This document shows positions 22,982 to 34,305 of a stretch of DNA of 64,000 bases, piece by piece. Within the stretch, counting starts at the first letter, position 1, and each line of letters begins with the position of its first letter. This DNA comes from Centrapalus pauciflorus (Eukaryota > Streptophyta > Magnoliopsida > Asterales > Asteraceae). Made by a program: the position numbers and the translations under genes. Under the pieces are notes generated by a model. That model was not told the DNA's origin and ran no database searches. It was given only the letters and a program-made list of their open reading frames with translations. The DNA is taken from the NCBI GenBank assembly GCA_020465985.1, contig JAANYP010004774.1, positions 209,020 through 273,019 of the forward strand. The letters are read 5' to 3'.

Positions 22982-23670
22982 AGGGTGTTTGGATTTGCGT
23001 TTGAAAAAATATTGTGGCGTTTTGAAAACTGATAATCAGCGTGCTGCCGGAAATGTGTGTTTGCACTACAAATAAAATATCATTTAGTGACACACGAAAA
23101 TTGTTATTAAAAGTCAAAAAAGTGTCACTATAGGAGTCAAATTTTTTTTTTTTATCTACACAACAAAAAAAGCGGGAAAAGTGGAGTAGGTATAGATATA
23201 TATTGACTAAAAATGTATGTGGGTTGAAACATCAAATATTTTTGTGACAAAATTTGTGTCACCACTCTAAAAAGGTGTAGCTAAAATTGTTCTATACCTA
23301 TTCTTTTTCATAGGTAACACTAAAAGTAAGATATAGTGATACTTTTTTTGTGTCTCACTAAAAGCGTGTGTCATTAAATGACACTTTTCTTGTAGTGTTG
23401 ATTTAGCTTCTGCTGTTTGATATCATAATTATCAAATAATCAATTTTTAAAGTGTTTGTATTTGCGTTTTCACTTGTAAAATGATCAAATAATCACTTAT
23501 TAAGCAAATAAACTACATTTTCTAACTTATGAAAAAATGTGGTAAGATTAATACTAAACACAAATAATTACTTATTAACGTATGCAATCCAAATACTTTA
23601 AACCAATTATTTAGGTTATTGAAACGTAATAATCTAAAAATTTCTATCATAACGCAAAAACAAACACCCT
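22982..23670. mobile_element. MITE (AGGGTGTTTGG family) with nested CACTA element
   Basis: Ends AGGGTGTTTGGATTTGCG and CGCAAAAACAAACACCCT are inverted repeats. The interior (GCTTCTGCTGTTTGATATCA, AATCACTTATTAAGCAAATA) matches 32295-32664. Removing the nested element at 23064-23397 restores collinearity with that copy. Flanks CAGAG and CAGAA may be a short TSD. The superfamily is not settled. Confidence 0.6.
23064..23397. mobile_element. Non-autonomous CACTA element, 334 bp
   Basis: It begins CACTACAAATAAAAT and ends CTTTTCTTGTAGTG, and is flanked by the 3-bp TSD TTG (23061-23063 and 23398-23400). Subterminal repeats of the GTGACAC/GTGTCAC type are present at both ends. It inserted into the MITE at 22982-23670. 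Confidence 0.85.
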
Positions 23671-23675
23671 CAGAA

Positions 23676-23978
23676 TATAGTTTATTATTTATCTTAGAAT
23701 AAAGTTATTTAACGGATGCTATAAATGAATAATAACAATAACTCAAAGGGTTAAAATACATTAAACTATAACAATGGTTTGGGATTTAGGAAATTATATC
23801 AAAATAGATAGTCAAGATCCTTATACGAGATTATATTATTTTGACGTTGATTTTATGGAGGCATTGGAGATTCTTTTGGTATGAGACTTTTAGACAGCTA
23901 TTCAGGTACATATTTTATAATTCTTTCAGCGTAACTCTTAAGTTGTCAACTTCGTTCCGAAACAAGATGTCTCTCACT

Positions 23979-24022
<44 letters not shown>

Positions 24023-27000
24023 TACAATAATTTAATTTATAGAAAGTTAAAGGAAGGGTCACAACTCACAAGAGGTGGTGGAAGGGTTTCTTGAATTGCG
24101 GTCTTATAGACTTATATACTCCGTTGGTTTTACGTTGTTTGAAAATAAATCATGTATATATTATACTTCGTTTCATGTAGCTACCACAATCACAAAGGGT
24201 ATTATTATATCACTATACAATTTACAACATGTATTTATTTATAGATAATTAAAGAAAAACATGTAAATGTCACATGGGGCATCTTCATAATTCATTATAT
24301 AATTTTTTATTTTTAAAATAAAATAAATAAATATAACTTATTATTTTTTAAATTTATATATATTTATAAACGTTAACTTTATTCAATGAATTTGTCATTA
24401 CCTATTATGCCACTTCTCATTATTATCATTTTGATATTTATCGATTAAATTTATATATATTTATAAAAAGTTAACCAATTGATCCACCAACACTATGGAC
24501 AACTTGGGCTGCTTGAACCCAAACCTATCCATTTTCTCCACATAATTCCATACCCTATTTGATCCATGCATGATTTAGTCCAAAAGGCCTTAATTTTATG
24601 AATTAAAAGCCTTTTTTAAATTAAATTATAATATCTGTGTTGAAAATCTATGTTTTCTTTCCAATGAAAAGCCTTTTTCTGTTATAGATGTAAATGAACC
24701 TGGAGATTAAGGCATCATATATATATATATATTTCCATGAGTTTTTTAGTCGTAATAAAGGTTCTGTTGTCTTTAATTACTCATATATGAATTTACCTAA
24801 CAACTTTATTTTACAAAATATGCATATATGAATATTTCACTATTTAATCTCGATTCTACAAAAAAAGTTGGTCAAGTGAATATTTATATATGAATAATTT
24901 ATAAAGACAACAGAAACCTGACTACTACAAGTAATATGAATAGGAACTGACGATATTCCTGTTATTGAACCCCATTTACAACAAGTAACAATTTTTAAAG
25001 ACAATAGAATTCCAATTGACGATATCCATATAATACAGATCAAATCGGAGTTGAAAGTATCTACTAAAGTAAGATTGTTTTTTATAGGTTATAATTTATA
25101 TCAAAAATTAATTTTGTATCAAATCGATACAAATATTCAAAACTCAAATTTTATAATGACTGTTCAAGAGAACTCGTATACATTATTAAAAAATATATTA
25201 TATTTTAGAGTATTGAATGTTTGGGCCTTGTAAAATTTATTCTTATGGGCAAATTAGATGATTAACCCTACGTTTATTTTTTATTTAACAAAGTTAATGC
25301 AATTATAGTTTTACAATTTTTTAGTTACACGAAAGCAAAATTTAAATGGTTCAAGATTTTAAGATCTTGTGATTTTGAATCCTTCCTAAGATCATGTCTC
25401 GAGTGATCATACTATAGATCAATACGTTTTTATTGTTCAAGACTATAAAATCATAAGATGTTAAGATCAATATTAAGATCTTAAGAGCGAACGACATATA
25501 AATGCTCTTGGGGTTGACTGCTTGGTCACCTCAGCCACCCGGCGGAAACACCACCCTTCACCTGGCGGCCCCACTGATTTTTCCCAAAATTTGAGAAAAA
25601 GTAATTACGTATATAAATATCTTATATTCTTTTAGTCATTAATAATCTTACCGATGTAATAAAGATATTGCTATATGAAAGGTCTAAATATTGATTTGAG
25701 AAAAAGTAATCTTTTTGTAACTTTGTCAAGTTAGACCCACTATGTTTTATTAAGTGATGATTTAAAAAAAAAAATTCAGGTTAATGTAATGGTTGCCTAG
25801 TATGTTATCCAACATAAAATAGACGACGGGTAAGATTCAGAAACCTAAAAAAGTTGGCAAAATTAAACGTCATTGCCTAATACACAAAACATGTACGTAC
25901 AATCCCCAAGCTATATACATCTTCAAGAGATCAATCTCATGTTGACGTAAATTGTTCTTGTCGTAACAACCAAAACAAATTCGATTTAGGTCCTAATCAC
26001 CTCTTCAAATACGTATTCGACTAAATATTAAATAAAGTAAATAAACTTATAAATTATCCGTCACAGGATAACTGAGAGGTAAGAAACCTAAATATATGAC
26101 CCTCCAAGCGTACGAGGTTTTTAAGTTTTGGTCTCATAGAATGGTTTGGCGGATACGTTGATTGCAAAGCGGGTTAGATCAGTCCTTCAACTAAACTAAT
26201 ACGTGGCCTCCAATAATCCAAAAAATGTAACATGGCTCAAATAAGTCTCATGATCTCAGCCCTATCGATCAAAATCACCTTGTTACTCTGTCGATCCAAA
26301 TCACTTTGTCGCTCTCACAATCAGGCTCTCTCGATCCAAGTCACACTGTAACATGGTGTTTAGGTTAAAGATAATGATATCATATTTTAGTTTAAGGTTC
26401 ATATTAAAAAAAAACTATAATGTTGTCAAATTTTTATCAATTTGCTCATCGTGGCGTACTTTTTCATACCGAATCCCTTCTAAAATCCACATTATTAAGC
26501 AATAAGTTATATCATATTTTAATAAATCATTTTAACATTTTAAATTTTCAATGTAAAAGAATGTACCAGGGACCATACAGATAAAATACTGAAACATGAT
26601 AGATTTTTTTTTTAACATAAACCTTAAACTAAATATGAAGTCAGTTTTTAACAAAACACATGTCACTGGTAACAAATTTTACAGTTTCAATAATAAGATA
26701 ATAATGTAAAGACTAAATATAAAAGAAATAACATTGAGATACTAAACTAATACAACTATGAAAACATAATCGTTTTTAATTTTTAGTAACCCGCAAAGAA
26801 TTAGAAAAGATGGTTTCTGTTCAACAATATAATCCAACAAACAATACATGTATGAACTACTTCCATCACATAACTTGAACCGACATACAAAGTACTTACT
26901 AGTTTTTTTTTTAAATAAAAGTGTGTGATTTAACATAATTATATTTTGTTTACTTTTTAATGGAACCATTAAGAGGTAATGAGCCATTAAGAGGCTCATT

Positions 27001-27752
27001 CAAGGTTAAACGACCTCTTAATGATTCCATTAATAGACAAACAAACATCACCCGAGTAAAGTCTACAAAACATATATGGAAGCTACACTAAATTAGCCAA
27101 CCCAATCAAATATTTTGATTGACACAATCATATAATTTCCTCATCGATCACCCCTCTCAACTTAGAGCATGCGGATTGAGAAATCCCAAATTATGGGGAA
27201 GATTGTTAATTGGATTGATTTTTCCCAAGAGGCTTTCTCATCACCGGCCATGGTTTAATCGGGTTGGGCCAACTAACATATATACATAGGTTATCTTTTT
27301 TGAGGTCCTACAAAAATTTGGGCCCTGCATCGTAACCAACTGGACCAGAATTTCCTAATATCTATGTGTCATTATCATTTCTTAACAAAACTTATAAAAC
27401 GAAACGATTCCATTCCATACTATTACACCTTATCAAACGCTGCTAATTTAATTTCTATTACTTAAAACAATTGAAATTGTTTCATGATTTTGAATTTTTC
27501 CAACTTGAAAGTTAGTAGAATAATTGTGTTACGTCATATATATACACACTATATATAAAAATTTAAAACCAATATCAAAGTATTGTTAAAAATTTATTCA
27601 ACCGAATGACTTATAAATTTAACAAATAGCAACTTTATTATATTAATGAAACAATATATGTACGGTGCTATATATCTTGCATTGCTAACACACATTACAC
27701 TATTTAATTTATATCTCAATAAAATATGTTAAAGTAGTCACAATCATATAAT
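23676..27752. other. Long gene-free stretch
   Basis: AT-rich sequence without a recognisable gene. It includes a compound (CA)n(TA)n(CA)n microsatellite at 23970-24026, AT runs near 24716-24732, and a short transposon-like region with inverted TTAAGAGG motifs at 26950-27050. A GAGGTCC...GGGCCCTGCAT motif at 27301-27330 resembles the hAT family ends listed elsewhere but has no partner. Confidence 0.4.
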
Positions 27753-28909
27753 TCAAGAAGGATGTTGAAAGGGTTCAAACCGATGATGCTTCTTATGATG
27801 CAACATTCTTTCGACTTGGATCTTGTATTCGGCGATTGCTTCAGCTATTAGTTTATCTACATCCAACTTATTGCATCCCGGAGGTGGTTGCCCACCTTTG
27901 GGTGGCGGAGGCGGCGCTTCTGCGGGTGGCGGCGGTTGCTTTGCAACCGGCGGAGGTGGAGGTGGCGGTGGCAGTGGCGGTGGAAGTGGTTTTGAACAAT
28001 CGAAGTAGCAAAAACACATTTCTTTCGCTTCAAATAGGTGACAAGCTCCGTGGAGTGCACCCTCCCATCCTATGCACTGCGAGTCACACTTAGCCGAGTC
28101 TACGCATGGTCCGAACCACGTCCTGCTCATTGTTTCACACAATTCTCCTTTCACGGTTGTGAATTCTGTTCATGTCGTAAATTTTAAAAAAAAAAGGTAA
28201 TCCGAAAACTAGGTAACTATTAGAGCAAATTTAACACTTGTTTTTTATTTTTTATTTTTTTTTATAATTATAAATTTTTGGTAAAAAGATGGAACAACAC
28301 ACATCCTACCATTGAGAAAAGGCACGTTTTTTTTCAAGTTGGATATTCTGAATTAAAATTCTTGTTTTTCTGTTAAAATTTTTTAAAGGATGAATGGATC
28401 CCTACTAAATATTTAATAAAAACCATTTGTTCAAGAAACTCATAAAATATAGTATATATATACTTAAAACATGTTTTAAACCATTGTTTTTTATCCTTTA
28501 AAAACGTATATTTTAGATATACATGATAGTTGAAAAAATAAACATGTTTTGCTAGAGGTTAATTCGGAGGCAAGTTTGAATTTAAGTGGTGAAAGTGAGT
28601 TTAAAAAGTCACCATTGAAGCTTTTGAGCGATAGAGCTTCCCATCACAAAAACAAAAAAGTAAATTATATATATTGCAGATGAATAACATCATTGTGGTG
28701 TAATCACGTTATTTATATAGGTTCAAACTTCAAATTAAAACTCAATTTAACATTAAAGAAGAAAAACATTTAATTAAAATGTAGACAAATTAAGTCTTTA
28801 AAATTTAATAATTAGGCTAAATTAAGTTTAATTAAGCAAAAGCACCTGAAATAGCAAATCTGAAGAAGAGGAGAAGACATGCCAATAAAAGAATTGAGAA
28901 TTTTGGCAT
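27753..28909 (-). CDS. Defensin with proline-rich linker and C-terminal module (gene 3)
   Basis: Exons 28909-28846 and 28165-27753 (phase-1 intron, 680 bp) encode 158 residues. Residues 1-21 (MPKFSILLLACLLLFFRFAIS) form the signal peptide. The eight defensin cysteines are at 31, 42, 48, 52, 63, 72, 74 and 78, the same spacing as gene 2. The stretch from about 80 to 117 is proline-rich with runs of six or more prolines (PPLPPPPPPPP, PPPPAEAPPPPP), as in Art v 1 and SF18. Residues 118-158 form a distinct C-terminal segment, GCNKLDVDKLIAEAIAEYKI followed by a His/Lys-rich end, with a ninth cysteine at 119. The same segment ends gene 4 but not Art v 1 as I know it. The protein should be secreted, and the prolines are candidates for hydroxylation and arabinosylation. 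Its role is unknown. Confidence 0.84.
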
Positions 28910-28947
28910 TTTTTGAGTTATGAATGAGTTGGGTAAAGAAAATGTGG

Positions 28948-28955
28948 TATTTATA
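28948..28955 (-). promoter_or_regulatory. TATA box of defensin gene 3
   Basis: TATAAATA on the minus strand about 40 bp upstream of the start codon at 28909, giving a very short 5' UTR. Confidence 0.6.
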
Positions 28956-29429
28956 GAACCAACGATTGATAATCATACGCAAAATAGCCATCAAAGATAT
29001 TATGAAGAAAATCTTGGAGAAAATAGATGACCAAAATATCAAATTTCCGTACGCGTTACGCTCTTTAGATTTAAATTAAAGATTTTCAATTCAATTAGCG
29101 GAATAAAACAAACGAATAAAAGAGACGAAGAAACAATTACTAAACACCATTTCAATAGTGCTAAAAACTATAATTAAGGCACCCCTTCAAAGATATATGT
29201 GATTCTATTTTTTTTACGTAGAAATAAATGAAGAAAATACATTTTCTGAAATCCAAAAAAAATATTGCTACTTTTCACCTGATGACTCAAATTCGATTAT
29301 ATACAACTGTATTATATATAGTGACGTAGAGTCATTATGCGATTGATAGCACACGCTATGTACATACATATTTACAATGTTGAAATTTGTATACGCTAAA
29401 AATATTAAGTTGGAAGAATGCTTATTTGT

Positions 29430-30571
29430 TTATTCATAATGGATATGTTTGGCGAGATGCTCAAGATCTGCCACTTTCTCAACATAGATGTTGTAATGGG
29501 CAAGCACTTCAACTATTAGCTTATCTATATCTAGCGTCCCACATCCTGGTGGAGGAGGTTGTCCGCTTTCAGGAGGAGGAGGTGGAGGCTGCCCAACATC
29601 AGGAGGAGCAGGTTGCGCACCATCAGGTGGAGGAGGTTGCCCCCCATCAGGTGGACCAGGTTGTCCACCTTCGGGAGGAGTAGGTTGCACACCATCAGGT
29701 GGGGGAGGTTGTCCACCTCCCGGAGGAGGAGGTTGGCTTCCTTCAGGTGGACCAGGTTGTCCACCTTCGGGAGGAGTAGGTTGCACACCATCAGGTGGGG
29801 GAGGCTGTCCACCTCCCGGAGGAGGAGGTTGGCTTCCTTCAGGTGGACCAGGTTGTCCACCTTCGGGAGGAGTAGGTTGCCCACCATCAGGTGGAGGCGG
29901 CTGTCCACCTCCCGGAGGAGCAGGTTGGCTCCCTTCAGGTGGACCAGGTTGTCCATCTACTGGAGGAGCAGGTTGCCCACCATCGGGTGGAGCCGGCTGT
30001 CCGCCATCGGGTGGAGCCGGTTGCCCATCTCCAGGCGGAGGAGGAGGTGGTTGTCCGCCATTTGGTGGTGCAGGTTCTTTAGCTTCTGGAGGAGAAGGTT
30101 GCTTGGCATCAGGTGGCGTCGGAGCAGGCTGGCCGCCATCGGGTGGAGTCGGAGGAGATATTGGTTTCTTGGTTTGGGGATCACAAAGAAAGTAGCAAAA
30201 GCACATGTATTTTGCTTCAACTTCGTGACACGCTCCATGTTTTGCATCTTCCCTTTCTTTGCAGTGTTGGTCACACTTTGTTGTATCTTTGCACGTTTCA
30301 AACCATGTTTTGCTTTGCTTTTCACAAACTTCTCCTTTCACAATCATAATTTCTATACACCTCAACAAAATGAAGCAAGTTTAAATGAAACAAAATTAGT
30401 TCACAGTATATCATTGTAGACCATATAAGATCCGTTCTAGAAAAATTGAGTGATAAGTGCATAATATCAGAAAATTAAAATAAAATCAAATAAATGTAAT
30501 TAAGTACCTGAGATCAAAACCAAGAAAAGGATTAGATGAAATGTAGAGTATACAATTGAACATTTTCCCAT
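29430..30571 (-). CDS. Defensin with long repetitive proline-rich tail (gene 4)
   Basis: Exons 30571-30508 and 30352-29430 (phase-1 intron of only 155 bp) encode 328 residues, about three times a normal defensin. The signal peptide 1-21 is MGKCSIVYSTFHLILFLVLIS. Cysteines at 31, 42, 48, 52, 63, 72, 74 and 78 form the defensin domain, whose KLCEK/EVCEK...HGACH...CFCYF pattern is the Art v 1 type. Residues 79-290 are a proline-rich region of 8-residue units (GGQPAPPD, GSQPPPPG, GGQPTPPE). These are arranged in a 32-residue higher-order repeat encoded by 96-bp units. Residues 291-328 are GCGTLDIDKLIVEVLAHYNI and a short helical end, homologous to the C-terminus of gene 3, with cysteine 292. It is a likely cell-wall glycoprotein of chimeric defensin/hydroxyproline-rich type. 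Open frames on the other strand here are by-products of the repeat. Confidence 0.86.
29653..29980 (-). repeat. 96-bp coding minisatellite in defensin gene 4
   Basis: GGACCAGGTTGTCC (plus strand) recurs at 29653, 29749, 29845 and, with one change, 29941, exactly 96 bp apart, within a finer 24-bp periodicity. Copies 1 and 2 are almost identical over the whole unit, so the expansion is recent and in frame (32 residues per unit). Confidence 0.9.
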
Positions 30572-30606
30572 ATTTGAGTTGCGTACAGAAAAGTAGGCGG
30601 ATTGCA

Positions 30607-30614
30607 TTTTTATA
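30607..30614 (-). promoter_or_regulatory. TATA box of defensin gene 4
   Basis: TATAAAAA on the minus strand, 36 bp upstream of the start codon, at a similar position to gene 3. Confidence 0.55.
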
Positions 30615-30619
30615 AATAG

Positions 30620-31278
30620 TTTTTATAGGAATACAAATGACCAAAAGTACCAAAATTATATACTTAATTTGTCTTTTATTAACGGATTTAACTACTTTTT
30701 ATTATTTTATTTGAAGGTGTAGCATATCTGTGGTACATAATTAAATAAAGTATGTGATTATATTAAAGCTAAATTGTTACATTTAATGAAAATAAACTAA
30801 AGAATAAATTAGTCATATGTGGACATATAGTTTTTTAAAATTATTATGTAACCAAACAAATTAGATTTTATGTATAACATGTGATCTTAAAATCATTTTA
30901 GTTATGTTTAATTTAAGTGAAAGATATCAATAATCGTTTGAACAATTTGGTCCATATACCCATAAAACAAGAGATATATGTAGATATAATTAAATACCGT
31001 TTTAATATGATTAAATGTCCACCATCCATGCACTATACACAAACCAAACTTTTTCGACCTAAATTCGCTCAAAAAACATAAAAAATCTATCAGAATTTCA
31101 TTAATAGTTAAAAATTGGTTGTGGAAATTTCCTTTCTTCTTAAGATGTTGGTAATAATGTTTTTTGTGAACTTTTTTTAAATTAAGTTTTGACAAATTAG
31201 TTGATCCAGATTGTTTGTACTCGATCTATTAGATGACGATAATGCATGTATTATTTATAGTTTTTATCTAATAAGATA
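30620..31278. other. Upstream region of defensin gene 4
   Basis: AT-rich promoter flank. A 95-codon open frame at 30908-31195 (-) has no recognisable features and is low in complexity. Confidence 0.4.
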
Positions 31279-31286
31279 TGTATTAT

Positions 31287-31836
31287 CAGGGCCGTCTCTT
31301 AGAATTCGGAGGTCCTGTGCAATAATTATAAAAAAGGCCCTATAAACATAAAGATCACTTTAAGACTTAACAAACTATTCAATTCGTTTTTTTAAACGTT
31401 TTTCATATCCAGATTTGTGTAAATGCAATGATTGAAAATTGAACTTACCAAGAACCGTTATGATTGATTCTTGAACATGATCTGCGACCATCGTAAAGTT
31501 CAATCATCGTGTAGGTAAATCGTGAAGGTCAATCGTCGGCCGTCACACTCAATCGTGTGTATGCCTGCCTCGCTGAACTCAACAGATTAAATCGATCTTA
31601 GCGGCCGCTTAATTTTCCTGAGCGTGCGTGCGTGAGTGAATACTAAGGAGCAGACAGAGGGGTTTTTTTTTTCTTCCTTTCAGCGGCTGTTTAATTTGCC
31701 TTGTTGGGTTTACTAGGTTATGACTAATGGACCAAATTTATACATATTATTCACACACTTGTATTTTTTTTTAGGTCCTATAGATATTTGGGCCCTGGGC
31801 AAAGGCCCATTGTTCCCACCCCTAACACCGGGCATG
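31287..31836. mobile_element. hAT-type element, 550 bp
   Basis: It begins CAGGGCCGTCTC and ends AACACCGGGCATG, with GGTCCTGTGC near the left and GGGCCCTGGGC near the right end. The 8-bp TSD TGTATTAT is perfect on both sides (31279-31286 and 31837-31844). The interior holds no transposase. Confidence 0.8.
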
Positions 31837-31844
31837 TGTATTAT

Positions 31845-32289
31845 GAAACTTTTGAATTACCTGACCTAGCCTCCCACCAAATCTACGAATCTTTTGGGTC
31901 AAAAAGAAACGTCCCATGCATTAACCTTTGTTAGAAGCTCTTCTGATTTAATTCATGTTTTCTCATACATCTGTAATATATCTATGAAGACGCGAGGTTT
32001 ATCATTCTTAATCTGGTCTCCATAGAAATACAATATTAATGATTAACTATATTGCCTAGTATACATTAAATCACCATGATTCATTGATGCATGATGTTAG
32101 GATAAATAACCAATATAATCAACATGAAATAAACATGTAAAATTCATAAACATTTAAAAGTAGCTTGAAGTTTGTTGCCATTCATAAACTAGAAACAACA
32201 AAGGCCAAAAAAAAAAAAAGACAAATACATAGACCTACAAAATCAAGCACATGAGCTACGTTTTGAGACAACCAATCTTGTTCACATGA
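31845..32289. other. No gene recognised
   Basis: Intergenic sequence between two small transposons. It contains a poly-A run at about 32206-32219. Confidence 0.4.
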
Positions 32290-32294
32290 CTTCA

Positions 32295-32664
32295 AGGGTG
32301 TTTAGATTTGCATTTGAAAAAGTGCTGTAGCGTTTTGAAAACTAATAATCAGATAATAGCTGTAACCAAAAGTGCTGCCGGAAATATAGTGTTTGATTTT
32401 GCTTCTGCTGTTTGATATCATAATTATCAAATAATCAGTTTTTAATGTGTTTGGATTTGCGTTTTAACTTGTAAAATGACCAAATAATCACTTATTAAGC
32501 AAATAAGCTACATTTTTAAACTTATGAAAAAGTGTGGTAGGACTAACGCTAAACCTAAATAATCACTTATTAACGTATGCAATCCAAACACTTTAAATCA
32601 ATTATTTGCGTTATTGTAACGTAATAAGCTAATAATATGTTTATAACACAAAACCAAACACTCT
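32295..32664. mobile_element. MITE (AGGGTGTTTGG family), intact copy
   Basis: Ends AGGGTGTTTAGATTTGC and ACCAAACACTCT are inverted repeats. The interior matches 22982-23670 without that copy's CACTA insertion. Flanks CTTCA and CTTCG may be a short TSD. Confidence 0.6.
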
Positions 32665-32749
32665 CTTCGTGTAATTGGCTGCCGTCATTATGATTACTAA
32701 TTAATTCTCTGATTTTCTATCAAATATACATGCATATGTACTCTCATCC

Positions 32750-32977
32750 AGAGGTAGCAATTTCAGCCCATTCATGCATACGGGTCAAACAGGTTGACGA
32801 CCATAAGTCATAAGTTTTACATAATTTTGAATTTTTTTTCAAAAAACAATTTGTTTAATACATCATTTTATAAATTTTCATTTTTTTAAAAAATTATGTT
32901 CTATCTTAGTTTTTTGCAATGGGTTAATTTAATTGTTCGGCACGTTTGACCGTTGGATCAAAATTGTCACCCTCTCT
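32750..32977. mobile_element. hAT-like MITE related to 38234-38430
   Basis: AGGTAGCAATTTCAGCC at the left and GTCACCCTCT at the right, with GACGACCATAAGTCATAA and TTATGTTCTATCTTAG in the interior, match the element at 38234-38430. No clear TSD was found, so the boundaries are approximate. Confidence 0.45.
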
Positions 32978-33096
32978 TGATATGCAAAAATTCAAATGTG
33001 TTTCCTGTTTTAAGTTTTGAATATTGTTTTACAAAGACTTGCAAAATGAGAGTCAGCTTATTTTCTTGAGTCAATTACACAAATGGTCCAACAAAT

Positions 33097-33772
33097 CTAT
33101 ACTATATATAATAAGAAAACCACTTGAAGTTTCTGGACCATTGGATGGAAAGAAATCAATGGTCCATATTAATGACAACTCATAATTATTTATGAAATGT
33201 CTTTTATACCCTTAATTAAAATCAATAATTATATCTATGCCATTTTATCTTTCTTTCCTAATTAAAATCAATAATTAAAAATATATAAATATACTTTTAT
33301 CTTTCTTTCCTACTTTATTTCCTTACACTAATCACTTCAATTTATTATATTATAAACAATTAACCAATAGGTTGCTAATAACTAAAACATATATATTGTC
33401 TTTGAAATTCGAAACATGCATATAATAATTGTAATAATTTTGTATAGTTTATATCTTAAAACAAATATTTATTTATTAATATAACATAACTTTTTTAGTT
33501 AAATCATATTAGGTATAAAATGTTGACAAATTAGATACAATTATTCATTCATATATTTTATATGTTTTCATTCATAAATATTCTATAAAAATATTGATTT
33601 TAAAATTTAAACTAATTTATAGAATTTAAAATCTACTTTTATTCTTAGAATTTTCTATTATTATTACTTATTAGTAGCAATTATAAGAAATTATCAATTA
33701 TTTTTATCGATTCTAAAAAATCTAAATGAAAATATGAATTGATATAAATAGTACACTTAATAATCTAGCTAA
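33097..33772. mobile_element. Possible Helitron remnant
   Basis: TCTATACTATATATAATAAG at 33097 after an A resembles the 5' ends of the Helitrons here, and CCACTTGAAGTTTCTGGACC follows. No hairpin-CTAG end could be assigned before the next Helitron at 33773. It has no coding capacity. Confidence 0.3.
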
Positions 33773-34143
33773 TCTATATATCTATAATAAATACTAATAA
33801 AAGAGTAAGTTTACTCTTTTCTTGTGAACACGTGTCATCACTATGAATCGATACGTGACATTTATGAGTTTTATAAATAATAAAGAAATTTAATTGAATT
33901 TCATCCAAATCTAATATAATCTACTTTTAAATTCAAATCAAATCAAACAAAATCTAATACTCTGATAACTTATTAATTATAATATAATATAATAAAAGTT
34001 TAAAAAATATAAGCAAATATTTACTATTCATATATATATTTATATAGTTTTGTTTAAAAAAATAATATTTATATCTTATTTTTTAATTTATTATATTATA
34101 TCTATATTAAAAATATTCGCGTAATACGCGGGTAATAAACTAG
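33773..34143 (+). mobile_element. Complete non-autonomous Helitron, 371 bp
   Basis: It starts TCTATATATCTATAATAAA after an A and ends in the hairpin CGCGTAATACGCG then GGTAATAAACTAG before a T, exactly the Helitron rules. The right half is homologous to 1-354. It has no coding capacity. Confidence 0.78.
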
Positions 34144-34148
34144 TTTTA

Positions 34149-34292
34149 TATGTAATTTCAGGGCTTTCTATTTTTCAAAACCAGTAATTATTTTCTAAGT
34201 TTATTTTCAAGATCGATCCTTACTCGTTAAATTGACACCGCTACTCTCCACCTTTTTATGTAATCTCGGGGCTTTCTATTTTTCAAAACCAA
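34149..34292. repeat. 36-bp direct repeat next to a Mutator-like element
   Basis: TATGTAATTTCAGGGCTTTC followed by TATTTTTCAAAACCA at 34149 is repeated at 34257 with two or three changes. Confidence 0.75.
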
Positions 34293-34305
34293 TTTTGAAT
34301 ATAAA

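Noticed and set aside
26742..26999. 85-codon minus-strand frame
   Set aside because: AT-rich, no recognisable domain, no splice partners; the right part overlaps inverted TTAAGAGG motifs of a probable small transposon.
29531..29956. 141-codon minus-strand frame rich in Leu/His/Asn
   Set aside because: An alternative frame of the same repeat region; the defensin frame continues through it with conserved ends.
29559..30419. 286-codon open frame on the plus strand, rich in Arg/Ser/Trp
   Set aside because: It is the antisense of the proline-rich repeat of defensin gene 4. The 24-bp repeat keeps several frames open and there is no start context or domain.
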